Source: Novosphingobium resinovorum
GTDB lineage: Bacteria > Pseudomonadota > Alphaproteobacteria > Sphingomonadales > Sphingomonadaceae
NCBI RefSeq assembly: GCF_027922145.1
Contig: NZ_BSFC01000003.1
Coordinates: 244,101 to 308,100 of the forward strand
Length of the DNA: 64,000 nt
Direction: 5' to 3'
The notes beneath the pieces were generated by a model. It saw nothing but the letters and a program-made list of their open reading frames with translations, had not been told where the DNA came from and did no database searches. Position 1 is the first letter of the stretch; the number at the start of each line of letters is the position of its first letter. The position numbers and the translations under genes were made by a program. Shown piece after piece: positions 1 to 9,647 of the stretch.

Positions 1-1058
1 TGCGAATTGACGATGACCAGCGGCAGTTCGGTCATGATCGCCAGCCCCATCGCCTCCCCCTTGAGCGCGATGCCCGGCCCCGACGAGGACGTGACCCCCA
101 AATGCCCGGCATAGGACGCGCCGATCGCTGCGCAGATGGCCGCGATCTCGTCCTCGGCCTGGAAGGTGGTGACGCCGAACTCCTTCATCTTCACGAGGTG
201 ATGCAGCACCGCCGAAGCTGGCGTGATCGGATAGCCTCCGAAGAACATCTCCAGCCCCGCCAGTTGCGCCCCCGCCACCAGCCCGAGCGACACCGCCTCC
301 GCCCCGGTCACCGTGCGGTAGAGCCCCGGCTCGGTCGGCACCGGATCGATATGCAGCTTGCGCAGCGGGCCGGTGAGTTCCGCCGTCTCGCCATAGGCAT
401 GCCCGGCGTTGAGCGCGGCGATGTTCGCCTCGGCCAGTACCGGCGCATGCGCGAACTTGGCATGGAGCCAGTCGACCAGCGGGCGGCGGTCGCGGTCGAA
501 CATCCACAGCGCCAGGCCAAGCGTCCACATGTTCTTGCAGCGCAGCGCTTCCTTGTTGCCAAGCCCGAAAGGCTTCACCGCCTCCAGTGTCAGCGCCGAG
601 ATGTCGAAGGCCAGCACGTCCCACTTCGCGAGGCTGCCGTCCTCCAGCGGGTTTTCTGCGTACTTCGCCTTTTCGAGGTTGCGCTTGTTGAACTCGCCGG
701 TGTCGGCGATCACGAGGCCGCCGGGCTTGAGCGCGCCGACGTTCACCTTCAGCGCCGCCGGGTTCATCGCCACCAGAACGTCCGGCGCATCGCCCGCCGT
801 GGTAATCTCCTGCGACCCGAAATTGATCTGGAAAGCGGAGACTCCGAACAGCGTGCCCTGCGGCGCGCGGATCTCGGCGGGAAAGTCCGGGAATGTGGCA
901 AGGTCATTGCCGGCAAGCGCCGTGGACAGCGTGAACTGGCCGCCGGTCAACTGCATCCCGTCGCCCGAGTCGCCCGCGAAGCGAACGACGACCGCTTCTA
1001 CGGGCGATGTCTCGACAGCGGATGCGTCGGTATCGTGGTCTCCGGCCAGTGTCGCCAT
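1..1058 (-). CDS. korA: 2-oxoacid:ferredoxin oxidoreductase subunit alpha, 5' part (probably 2-oxoglutarate, KorA)
   Basis: The gene enters from the left edge, so only about the first 352 codons are present and the C-terminus is missing. The enzyme family oxidatively decarboxylates a 2-oxoacid to acyl-CoA and passes electrons to ferredoxin, working with a TPP-binding beta subunit. The N-terminal part is the gamma-type domain, starting near residue 25 with FAGDSGDGMQLTGGQF. It is followed by the alpha domain, with GGYPITPAS and the QAEDEIAA segment. This fused gamma-alpha layout is that of the roughly 600-residue KorA/VorA-type subunits. ATG at 1056-1058 is the first start of this frame. 2-Oxoglutarate as substrate is inferred from the usual alphaproteobacterial enzyme. 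The beta subunit should lie just left of the window. Confidence 0.85.
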   Translation of the reverse strand, partial: MATLAGDHDTDASAVETSPVEAVVVRFAGDSGDGMQLTGGQFTLSTALAGNDLATFPDFPAEIRAPQGTLFGVSAFQINFGSQEITTAGDAPDVLVAMNPAALKVNVGALKPGGLVIADTGEFNKRNLEKAKYAENPLEDGSLAKWDVLAFDISALTLEAVKPFGLGNKEALRCKNMWTLGLALWMFDRDRRPLVDWLHAKFAHAPVLAEANIAALNAGHAYGETAELTGPLRKLHIDPVPTEPGLYRTVTGAEAVSLGLVAGAQLAGLEMFFGGYPITPASAVLHHLVKMKEFGVTTFQAEDEIAAICAAIGASYAGHLGVTSSSGPGIALKGEAMGLAIMTELPLVIVNS

Positions 1059-1311
1059 GGTCTATCCTCTGCTGCCGGTCCGCGCCGGTTTCTGCGTCGA
1101 GGCTGCGGACTCAGGTTCCCAATGACAAATTAGTTTTCTCTTGGGCGAACAAACTTCGCGTTTGCCGCCATGGGGAGGAGTGTGGACCTCAATGCGGGCT
1201 AGTCAAGCGCCGGTGGTTCCGCCATCCTGTGACCATGAGGCAGACATGGGTGCAATTCCTGTCGAATCGCGTAGAGAGCCCCTCCCCTTCAATTCGGATT
1301 CGCCTATCTCG

Positions 1312-1794
1312 ATGAACGATTTCTCGTCCCTGCCCTATCGCCCCTGCGTCGGGGTCATGCTCGTCAACGCCGATGGTAAGGTCTTCGTCGGCAAGCGCAT
1401 CGACACGCGTGAAGGCGACTGGTGGCAGATGCCGCAAGGCGGCGTCGACGACGGCGAAGACCTCAAGGAAGCCGCCTTTCGCGAACTGCACGAGGAAACC
1501 GGCGTCACCAGGAAGCATGTCAAGCTGCTGTCGCAGACCCGCGAGGAACTGCTCTACGACCTGCCGCCTGAACTTGTCGGCAAGCTGTGGAAGGGCAAAT
1601 ATCGGGGGCAGCGCCAGCATTGGTTCCTCGCCCGGTTCGAAGGAAGCGATGCCGACATCGACCTGAATGCGCACAAGCCAGCGGAGTTCTGCGACTGGAA
1701 ATGGGTCGAGGCGACATTGCTGCCGGACCTCATCGTGCCTTTCAAGAAGCGTGTCTATCGTGCTGTTCTGGAAGAGTTCAAGACGCTGATCTGA
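1312..1794 (+). CDS. rppH: RNA pyrophosphohydrolase (Nudix)
   Basis: This 160-residue Nudix hydrolase removes pyrophosphate from the 5'-triphosphate of RNA, which opens transcripts to RNase E decay. The Nudix box GX5EX7REUXEEXGU is complete at residues 43-65 (G43, E49, R57, E58, E61, E62, G64). The N-terminal LPYRPCVGVMLVN and the WWQMPQGG segment are typical of RppH/YgdP. The frame is open upstream to 1141. The ATG at 1312 gives the standard RppH length and N-terminus, so it was chosen. It is divergent from korA across about 250 bases and is followed 6 bases later by a palindromic repeat that may end transcription. Confidence 0.93.
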   Translation: MNDFSSLPYRPCVGVMLVNADGKVFVGKRIDTREGDWWQMPQGGVDDGEDLKEAAFRELHEETGVTRKHVKLLSQTREELLYDLPPELVGKLWKGKYRGQRQHWFLARFEGSDADIDLNAHKPAEFCDWKWVEATLLPDLIVPFKKRVYRAVLEEFKTLI

Positions 1795-1800
1795 GGCTTA

Positions 1801-1914
1801 CGTCGTCCCGGACTTGATCCGGGACCGGTGGCCGTGAACCACCGATCTTGCTGCGCGAGCAACACGCTCACACCTAAAGACGGCCACCGGTCCCGGATCA
1901 AGTCCGGGACGACG
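1801..1914. repeat. 114-bp palindromic intergenic repeat, family A copy 1
   Basis: Two arms of about 33 bases, beginning CGTCGTCCCGGACTTGATCC, face each other around a spacer of about 47 bases. Each arm is itself an imperfect palindrome (CCCGGA/TCCGGG). A second copy of exactly the same length lies at 30761-30874. The spacers differ except for a shared GTGAAC at the left and CACCTAAAGA at the right. This looks like a REP/BIME or MITE-type element. Confidence 0.85.
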
Positions 1915-1925
1915 GCGGCGGCAAA

Positions 1926-1955
1926 CCCGCTCAGGCTGAGCCTGTCGAAGCCCCC
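1926..1955. repeat. Short palindromic repeat, family D copy 1
   Basis: Contains CCGCTCAGGCTGAGCCTG followed by TCGAAG, with the inner palindrome CAGGCTGAGCCTG. The same core is present near 48620 and twice, as arms of an inverted repeat, at 59187-59260. Confidence 0.6.
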
Positions 1956-1974
1956 GCGCAGATAGCGCCGCGCT

Positions 1975-2481
1975 TCAGTTTTCCGAAACCGCCGTCTTTG
2001 GCGTGACCGCATCGGCAGTGACCATGCGCGGCGTCGGCCCCTTGGCGATCGCGCCCGCCAGCGACTGCGCTTCCGCACAGTCCTTGCCGCACAGCGTCTG
2101 GAGCCGCGCGAGATTGCGGTTGGCCTTCTCGGTCGCGCCCTTTTCGGCCAGCGCCATGCCCTCGCCGGCAAGCGCCGTGACGTTGCGCGGATCGCTGGTC
2201 AGCGCGACACGGTAGTAATGCAGCGCCTTGCCCTGCATGCCTTGACGGCGCGTGGCGTCGGCAAGCGAGAGCAGCACGGTGACGCTGCCGGGCTCGACCG
2301 TCAGCGCCGATTCATAGGCGTCGATCGCCCCGTCAATGTTGCCCGCCGCAGCGGCAGCGCGGCCCTCGCTCAGCAGCATGCTGGCGCGCGGATCGAGTTG
2401 CTCGGGCGGTTGCGACAGAAGGACGCTGGAGGACGTGGCGGCTAGCAGGGAAAGGGCAACGGCAACGGGCGTATAACGCAT
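1975..2481 (-). CDS. TPR-repeat protein, exported or membrane-anchored
   Basis: A 168-residue protein begins MRYTPVAVALSLLAATSSSV, an uncleaved anchor or signal sequence. Tetratricopeptide-like helices follow at about residues 35-140 (AAAAAGNIDGAIDAYESAL, then ALHYYRVALTSDPRN and TEKANRNLARLQTLC). A CGKDC motif near residue 130 could form a disulfide, which suits a periplasmic place. The ATG at 2481 was chosen because AAGGA sits 8 bases before it. An upstream ATG pair at 2512-2517 is possible but lacks such a site. TPR proteins are protein-interaction scaffolds and the partner here is unknown. Confidence 0.75.
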   Translation of the reverse strand: MRYTPVAVALSLLAATSSSVLLSQPPEQLDPRASMLLSEGRAAAAAGNIDGAIDAYESALTVEPGSVTVLLSLADATRRQGMQGKALHYYRVALTSDPRNVTALAGEGMALAEKGATEKANRNLARLQTLCGKDCAEAQSLAGAIAKGPTPRMVTADAVTPKTAVSEN

Positions 2482-2529
2482 CAGCAGGTCCTTGGCCGAG
2501 GTTTTCGTCCTCATCATGACGTGACGCTA

Positions 2530-3696
2530 TCACAGCCTGACGAAGCGCGCGACGAAAAACCCGTCGGTTCCATCGCGCGAGGGAGAGAGACGCAGGCCGG
2601 CGCCGCGCGGGGTTCCGGCGGGCAAAACAGGCAGTTCGGCGCGCCAGTCGGGATGGCGGGTCAAGAAACCTTCGGCCTGATCCGCGCCTTCCGCGTCGAG
2701 CAGCGAGCAGGTCACGAAGACCAGCCGCCCGCTCGGCTTCACCAGCGTCGCCGCGATGTCGAGCAGGCGTGACTGGATCGCCACGTAGCGTTCAAGCTGC
2801 TTGTCGGTCAGGCGCCAGCGCGCTTCCGGGTTGCGGCGCCAGGTGCCGGTACCCGAGCACGGCGCATCGACGAGCACCGCATCGGCCGCGCCGACGAAAG
2901 GCTCAAGCGCCTGCATCTCGCGGTTGGCGTCGAGGAGCAAAGTCTCGATCCCGGTCGCCCCGGCCCGCTCGGCGCGGGGCGGCAGGCGTTGCAGGCGCGC
3001 GCGGTCGGCGTCGCAGGCGATCAGCCGCCCGACGTTCTCCATCGCGGCGGCGAGCGCGAGGGTCTTGCCCCCTGCCCCGGCGCACAAGTCGATCACCGTC
3101 TCGCCCGGCCGCGCGGCCACGACCTCGCAGGTGAGTTGCGAGCCGGCATCCTGCACCTCAATCATGCCTTCGAGGTAAGCGGGCGACTGCTCGATCTTCG
3201 TCTCGGGCGGGTAGCGCCAGCCGTGCGCGGCGACGGTCTTCTCCCCGCCTTCGGGGAGGTCGAGACTGCCGGACTTAAGCGTGTTGACGCGGATGTCGAG
3301 CGGCGCGCGGTCCAGCAGGGCTTCAGGATGTTCGACGCCGCTGTCGGCGAGGCGCTGCATCAGCCATGCCGGAGCGACACCGGCCTCGGCCTTGGGCTCG
3401 GCGGCATCGATCGGTGCAGGTGCGTGGCGCGATCCGTCGAACAGAGCCGCAATTTGCGGGTCGATATCCGCGACACGCAGCATGGCGGTGCGGCCGGTCG
3501 CGGGGATTTCCCCGCAGGCGCGGATGGCGCGGTAGGCGAGTTCACGAACCGCGCGGCGGTCCCCGCTCCCTGCCCAGCGGCGGGCGCGGAACCACTCGGA
3601 AATCAGGCGATCGGCAGGCGCGCCGTTGGACCGCGCGGCCTCGATGACGAGATCGAGCACCTCAATGGCTGCCTGAATGCGGGCTGCGGGGGTCAA
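2530..3696 (-). CDS. rsmB: RsmB-family rRNA (cytosine-C5) methyltransferase
   Basis: An SAM-dependent RNA m5C methyltransferase of the RsmB/NOP2 family, likely for 16S rRNA C967. An N-terminal NusB-like helical domain (about residues 1-130) precedes the Rossmann methyltransferase domain. Visible motifs are DLCAGAGGKT (about residue 203), DAPCSGTG with the motif IV cysteine at about 280, and TCSLL with the catalytic cysteine at about 330. The frame is open to an ATG at 3738, giving 402 residues, but those first 14 codons (RPPSASPAGGRGE) lie in an intergenic repeat. The TTG at 3694-3696, preceded by GGGAGGGG, gives a family-like N-terminus TPAARIQAAIEVLD and 388 residues. The start is therefore uncertain. 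Confidence 0.9.
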   Translation of the reverse strand: MTPAARIQAAIEVLDLVIEAARSNGAPADRLISEWFRARRWAGSGDRRAVRELAYRAIRACGEIPATGRTAMLRVADIDPQIAALFDGSRHAPAPIDAAEPKAEAGVAPAWLMQRLADSGVEHPEALLDRAPLDIRVNTLKSGSLDLPEGGEKTVAAHGWRYPPETKIEQSPAYLEGMIEVQDAGSQLTCEVVAARPGETVIDLCAGAGGKTLALAAAMENVGRLIACDADRARLQRLPPRAERAGATGIETLLLDANREMQALEPFVGAADAVLVDAPCSGTGTWRRNPEARWRLTDKQLERYVAIQSRLLDIAATLVKPSGRLVFVTCSLLDAEGADQAEGFLTRHPDWRAELPVLPAGTPRGAGLRLSPSRDGTDGFFVARFVRL

Positions 3697-3761
3697 TTCA
3701 CCCCTCCCGCCTGCAGGAGAGGCCGAGGGTGGGCGCATGAGAACGCGAGGTCGGCGTCAGT

Positions 3762-3828
3762 GCCCACCCCGCTGCGACTAAGGGCCTGCGGCCCAAGTCT
3801 CGCTACCCCTCCCGCTTGCGGGAGGGGG
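3762..3828. repeat. Intergenic repeat, family C copy 1
   Basis: The unit begins GCCCACCCCGCTGCGACTA. It contains a small hairpin GGGCCTGCGGCCC, then AAGTCTCGCT, then a second hairpin CCCTCCCGCTTGCGGGAGGG. Related copies are at 12530-12639 and 51512-51622. It lies between guaB and rsmB, both on the minus strand. Confidence 0.75.
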
Positions 3829-3837
3829 TTAGCTGCC

Positions 3838-5361
<1,524 letters not shown>

Positions 5362-5410
5362 CTAGGGGGCGAATCCCATGTTTTTCGCGTTTCTGGTGCG
5401 ACAGGTCCGG

Positions 5411-6961
5411 CTATTTCGCCGAGACCGGCGCCTTTGCCACCATGGGCGTGACCGGCACCTTGCGCGTATCGGCGAACCAGCGGCCCAACGCAGTCAGCAT
5501 CTTCACGTCGTCGCTGGCCCCGCCAAGCTCGATCGGGTGGGACAGATCGTCGCTCGGCCGGTGATAGTCGCCGTCGAAGAAGGCACGCATCCGCTCGATG
5601 TCGCCATAGGACGTCGTCACCATGACGGCGGGAATGTCGTGCTGCAGCAAGGCCCAGCCATCCTGCCGTTTCACGTATTCATTGGCGTCGTTGTTCTCGC
5701 GCAGCTTGAAGCCTTCCGCCTTGGCGACCTTGGCGATGTCCTTGTCGAGCCCGGTCATGCCCCGTCCGACGATGGCGAAGGGCGTCTTGCGCGGCGCGAT
5801 CGCGATCGAATCAATGTTGAAGGCCGCGACGATCCGCTCCAGCGGCAGCGGCGGGCTCTCGGCAAAGGCGTGCGCGCCCAGCAGCCCGAGTTCCTCCGCC
5901 GTGGTGGCGAGGAAATAGACGTCGCGGTCCATCTGCGGGCTGCGCGACAGACGGCGCGCCACTTCGGTCAACGCTGCGACGCCGCTGGCGTTGTCTACTG
6001 CTCCGTTGCAGATGACGTCCTCGGCGGGAGGCTCGCCGCATTCTCCGAAATGGTCCCAATGAGCCACGAACAGCACCGCGCCCGCCTGCTTGCTGCGCCC
6101 CGGCAGCTTGCCGATCAGGTTATGCGTTCGGATCGTCGTCTCGTCCGTCGCGGCTTCCAGCGAGGCGGTGACGTCCAGCACGATGGGCGCGAAATCGTCC
6201 TTGCTTGCCGCCTGCTCCAGATCATCGAAAGTATGAGCGGTGCCCTTGAGCAGGGTTTCCATCGTCGCGCGGCCGATGAACGCCTCAAGATCGCCGCCCA
6301 GCGCCTCGTCCGAGAGCGCGTAGCCCGAACGCCGACGCCGGGCCGCGACCTCGTCCAGCGTGCGCTCGCCGTCGAGCACGGTCAGCACGGCCGAGGCGCC
6401 CAGAGCCAACAGCTCATTCTGGCGCGCACTGTCGGGGGTATTGCCGTCGAGCACCACGGCGATGCGGCCTGCCAGTTCGTTGCGGGTGAAGTCCTGGCTG
6501 CGCGCGCGGCCGACGAACAGCAGCGGCGCATTGCGCACCAGCGAACGCTTGCCAGAGGTGAAGACCAGTACGTCGCTAGGCGCAATGGTGGCGCGGAAGC
6601 CCTTGCGCAGAAAGCGGGCGGAACCGCTCGACGGTTCGTGAGCGACGACAGTAACCGGCGCGAACCACTCATTGCCCGGATCATTTGTGCCCGAAACGAG
6701 GCCGATGTCGAACCACTGCTTGGCGAGATAGCGCAGCGTCTTTGCCTCGCCATCGGTGCCGGGTTCGCGACCGTCGAAATCGTCGCTGGCGAGGATCTGG
6801 ATATGCGCGCGCAGCCGGTCCTCGATCTCGCGGTCGGCGCGGCTGACGCTGGCGGCAATGACGCCGATGGGAACTCCTACGGCGAAAAGCGCGAAGAACG
6901 CTGCCGTCCTCCACGCACTTTTCCCTGCTGCACGTCCCACTGCCCGGATGCCCGACTTCAT
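5411..6961 (-). CDS. M28-family metallopeptidase, membrane-anchored
   Basis: A zinc aminopeptidase-type protein of 516 residues. One membrane segment lies at about residues 19-38 (AAFFALFAVGVPIGVIAASV), so the enzyme should act in the periplasm. A PA-like insert occupies the middle. The C-terminal M28 domain shows the expected metal ligands in order: HWDHFGE, GAVDNASGVAAL, AEELGLLG, FNIDS and DYHRPSD. The frame is open upstream to 7162 and would overlap the divergent ypfJ-like gene. The ATG at 6961, which directly precedes the membrane helix, was preferred. No strong ribosome site is seen there, so the start has moderate confidence. The peptide substrate is unknown. Confidence 0.85.
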   Translation of the reverse strand: MKSGIRAVGRAAGKSAWRTAAFFALFAVGVPIGVIAASVSRADREIEDRLRAHIQILASDDFDGREPGTDGEAKTLRYLAKQWFDIGLVSGTNDPGNEWFAPVTVVAHEPSSGSARFLRKGFRATIAPSDVLVFTSGKRSLVRNAPLLFVGRARSQDFTRNELAGRIAVVLDGNTPDSARQNELLALGASAVLTVLDGERTLDEVAARRRRSGYALSDEALGGDLEAFIGRATMETLLKGTAHTFDDLEQAASKDDFAPIVLDVTASLEAATDETTIRTHNLIGKLPGRSKQAGAVLFVAHWDHFGECGEPPAEDVICNGAVDNASGVAALTEVARRLSRSPQMDRDVYFLATTAEELGLLGAHAFAESPPLPLERIVAAFNIDSIAIAPRKTPFAIVGRGMTGLDKDIAKVAKAEGFKLRENNDANEYVKRQDGWALLQHDIPAVMVTTSYGDIERMRAFFDGDYHRPSDDLSHPIELGGASDDVKMLTALGRWFADTRKVPVTPMVAKAPVSAK

Positions 6962-7164
6962 TGCGCTGCACCTATACGACACATTTTCGAGCACGGTTGT
7001 AAAATTTCCTCCAATCGCGTGCAGTTGCAACATTTCCCGCTTCATCCGGCGATAATGACGCAGCCGCGCAACACTCGGGAGACTTGCGGAACACCCCCGA
7101 GTTCTGCGAATTGATCTGCACGCGAGACGCTGCCCGGCAACGGCGGAAAGAGGATACGGCACCC

Positions 7165-8040
7165 ATGCGGCTGGACGATTTCGACCCCGACAACATCAAG
7201 GTCACCGAAGGCGGCAGCCGTGGCGGCGGCTTTCCCATCGGCGGCGGCAAGCTAGGCTGCGGCGGCCTGATCATCGTGCTGATCGGCGCCCTCGTCTTCG
7301 GCGTGGACCCGGGGCAGATGCTCGGCACCTTGGAGAACGTACAGCAGCAGGTGCCGACCACCACGCAGCAACCGGCGGGCGGTGCGCGCAGCGCCACCGA
7401 GATCTGCACGCAGAACGCCTACTCGCGCGAATCGTGCAATGCGCTGTCCTCGCTCGACAAGACCTGGCAGCCGCTGTTCCAGAAGGCCAACGTGCCCTTC
7501 GAGCAGCCAATGCTGCACTTCTACACCGGCGGCACCCGCAGCGGCTGCGGCGCGGCAAGCAGCGCGATGGGGCCGTTCTACTGCCCCGCCGACCAGGGCA
7601 TCTACATCGACGTCAGCTTCTACGACCAGATGGACAAGCAGCTCGGCGCCCGGGGCGACTTCGCGCGCTATTATGTGATGGCGCATGAGTACGGGCACCA
7701 TGTCCAGCACCTCACCGGCCTCGACCAGCAGGTCCGCAAGGCGCAGCAGCAGAACCCCCGGCAGGAGAACGCCCTGCAGGTGAAGATGGAACTGCAGGCA
7801 GACTGCTACGCGGGCGTCTGGGCCGCCAAGAACCGCGACCGCATCGAGCCTGGCGATATGGAGGAAGGTCTGACCGCCGCCAGCGCGATCGGCGATGACA
7901 CGCTGATGAAGAACGCCGGACAGGCGGTGACGCCGGAGAGTTTCACCCACGGCTCCAGCGCCGAGCGCATGCGCTGGCTCAAGCGCGGCCTCGAAACCGG
8001 GAACGAGGACGCATGTGACACGTTCTCTTCAACAGGATGA
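7165..8040 (+). CDS. ypfJ: YpfJ-type neutral zinc metallopeptidase
   Basis: A 291-residue protein of the putative neutral zinc metallopeptidase family (Pfam Zn_peptidase). A glycine-rich N-terminus is followed by one membrane helix at about residues 33-46 (GGLIIVLIGALVFGV) and a large domain with the zincin motif HEYGHH (H174, E175, H178). Cysteines at about 81, 91, 128 and 140 could pair outside the membrane. ATG at 7165 follows GGAAAGAGGA, a good ribosome site, and is preferred over the open upstream frame from 7084. The physiological substrate is not known for the family. The next gene begins 68 bases downstream on the same strand. Confidence 0.88.
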   Translation: MRLDDFDPDNIKVTEGGSRGGGFPIGGGKLGCGGLIIVLIGALVFGVDPGQMLGTLENVQQQVPTTTQQPAGGARSATEICTQNAYSRESCNALSSLDKTWQPLFQKANVPFEQPMLHFYTGGTRSGCGAASSAMGPFYCPADQGIYIDVSFYDQMDKQLGARGDFARYYVMAHEYGHHVQHLTGLDQQVRKAQQQNPRQENALQVKMELQADCYAGVWAAKNRDRIEPGDMEEGLTAASAIGDDTLMKNAGQAVTPESFTHGSSAERMRWLKRGLETGNEDACDTFSSTG

Positions 8041-8107
8041 CATCACAGGCGTGAGCGGACCCGGTGGCGGATCGGCGACCGCGCGCCGGGGACAGGAGAA
8101 CAGGGAC

Positions 8108-8779
8108 ATGAGCCGCAAGTGGCTGGGTGCGATCGTCGTTGCGAGTTTGAGTGCGGGCATTGTGGCCTCGCCAGCGACGGCACGGCAGGAAGACAAGCCG
8201 ATAACCTCGCGCGATCCCGATGCGATGGACGTGGCTAAGACCCCCGTAAACGACCTCAACGTAGGGCGCGATGGCGAAATCCCGCCGCTCCTCGTCAAGG
8301 CCACCGCGCAGCCCTACACGTTGAGCGGCTTGACCAAGTGCCGTCAGATCGCCGGGGCGATCCAGCAGCTCGACGAAGTTCTCGGCCCCGACATCGATCT
8401 CCCCGCCGAGGAGCGTGACCGCATCAGCGCCGGGCGCGTGGGCAAGTGGGTGGTCGCCTCGTTCATCCCCTTCCGCGGCCTGATCCGCGAGGTCTCGGGC
8501 GCCAACGCGCAGGACCGCAAGGTCAATGCGGCGATCCAGGCGGGCCTGACCCGCCGCGGCTTCCTCAAGGGCGTCGGCTCGGCCAAGGGCTGCCGCTATC
8601 CCGCCTCCCCTGCCCCGGCCAGCGTGGTCCAGGCGCGCATGGACGAACTGAAGGCGATGGAGCAGGAAAAGGACGCGAAGAAGAAGGCGAAATCCGAGGC
8701 CAAGGCCGACGCGAAGTCCGATCGCGACCTTGCCTTCAAGACCGAACCCGACGCCCGCCAGCCAGTCCCCAAGAACTGA
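8108..8779 (+). CDS. Exported protein of unknown function
   Basis: A 223-residue protein with a signal peptide (MSRKWLGAIVVASLSAGIVA, cleavage after ATA near residue 27). I do not recognise a named domain. The middle part, with LTKCRQIAGAIQQLDEVLGP and GLIREVSGANAQDRKVNAAIQAG, is likely helical. The C-terminal 50 residues are highly charged, rich in Lys, Glu, Asp and Ala, and probably a coiled coil or disordered. ATG at 8108 follows GGACAGGAGAACAGGG. The gene sits between the ypfJ-like gene and a lipoprotein gene that starts 11 bases after its stop, suggesting one transcription unit serving the envelope. Confidence 0.75.
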   Translation: MSRKWLGAIVVASLSAGIVASPATARQEDKPITSRDPDAMDVAKTPVNDLNVGRDGEIPPLLVKATAQPYTLSGLTKCRQIAGAIQQLDEVLGPDIDLPAEERDRISAGRVGKWVVASFIPFRGLIREVSGANAQDRKVNAAIQAGLTRRGFLKGVGSAKGCRYPASPAPASVVQARMDELKAMEQEKDAKKKAKSEAKADAKSDRDLAFKTEPDARQPVPKN

Positions 8780-8789
8780 CGGCCGCGTG

Positions 8790-9527
8790 ATGCTTCGGGC
8801 ACTTTGCACGGTCAGTGCACTCGCGTTGATGTTGTCGGCCTGCGGCGGGGAGCCATCCGCGCCAGCGACCAGCGAAGCGCCTTCGTCAGCACCTGTCGCC
8901 AGCTTGAACGCCGAGTCTACCGAGGCGCCACCGCACAGCATGCCCGCTTCCCCTGCCGCCGAAGCCGGGCCGATTGCCTGCTCGTCCGAAATCGGCGAAG
9001 CGGCGGCGCGCAAGCTCGTCGCGCAGTGTATCGCAGTTTCTCCCGCGACGCGCCCGCCATGCAACGCCGCCAACTCCTGCGCGATGATCCGCAACGAAGT
9101 GGCGCGCGGCTGCGCCATTCTCGGTGAAGAGTGGGCTAAGACACCGGAATGCGGCGGTATCGATCCCATCGGCAAGGAGGCTGCCGCCGACATGGTCGAT
9201 CGCTACTACGCCGCGATCAACGCGCGCGACTATGCCTCTGCATGGACGCTGTGGGGGCCGGATGGTGGCCCCAGCGGCAAGACCCTGCAGGCTTTCAGCG
9301 ACGGTTACGCTCATACTCGCCGCGTCCATGTCGACATCGGCAAAGTGTCGGACGTCGAGGGAGGCGCCGGGTCGATCTACGTGACGGTTCCCGTAACCGT
9401 GAATGCCGAACTCGACGACGGCCGGCGCCAGCGCTTCACCGGCAGCTATGCGCTGCGCCAGATCAATCGCGGCATGGGCATCTCGCAAGGCTGGCACATC
9501 ACCTCGGCGAAGCTGCGGACGCTCTGA
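8790..9527 (+). CDS. Predicted lipoprotein of unknown function
   Basis: A 245-residue protein with a lipoprotein signal (MLRALCTVSALALMLSAC, lipobox LSAC with Cys18). A Ser/Pro/Ala-rich linker follows to about residue 60. A cysteine-containing region is next (IACSSEIGE, VAQCIAV, CNAANSCAMIRNEVARGCAIL, TPECGG). The C-terminal half resembles NTF2/SnoaL-like folds (ADMVDRYYAAINARDYASAWTLWG at about 150-173, then ALRQINRG). That fold call is inference. The start at 8790 lies 11 bases after the preceding stop, so co-transcription is likely. A family B palindrome follows the stop by 5 bases. Confidence 0.78.
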   Translation: MLRALCTVSALALMLSACGGEPSAPATSEAPSSAPVASLNAESTEAPPHSMPASPAAEAGPIACSSEIGEAAARKLVAQCIAVSPATRPPCNAANSCAMIRNEVARGCAILGEEWAKTPECGGIDPIGKEAAADMVDRYYAAINARDYASAWTLWGPDGGPSGKTLQAFSDGYAHTRRVHVDIGKVSDVEGGAGSIYVTVPVTVNAELDDGRRQRFTGSYALRQINRGMGISQGWHITSAKLRTL

Positions 9528-9531
9528 ACAC

Positions 9532-9610
9532 TCGTCATTGCGAGCGAAGCGAAGCAATCCAGGGTGGCGTAGTAATGCCCTGGATTGCTTCGCTTCGCTC
9601 GCAATGACGA
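9532..9610. repeat. 79-bp palindromic repeat, family B copy 1
   Basis: Long inverted repeat with arms starting TCGTCATTGCGAGCGAAGCG. The arms pair almost completely around a short centre. Other copies are at 29711, 34004 and 48655. In this copy the variable arm position is A opposite T. It lies between convergent genes, where it could act as a terminator. Confidence 0.9.
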
Positions 9611-9647
9611 GGTGAGATTGAGCAAGCCGAAGTTAGCTAGCCCATAA

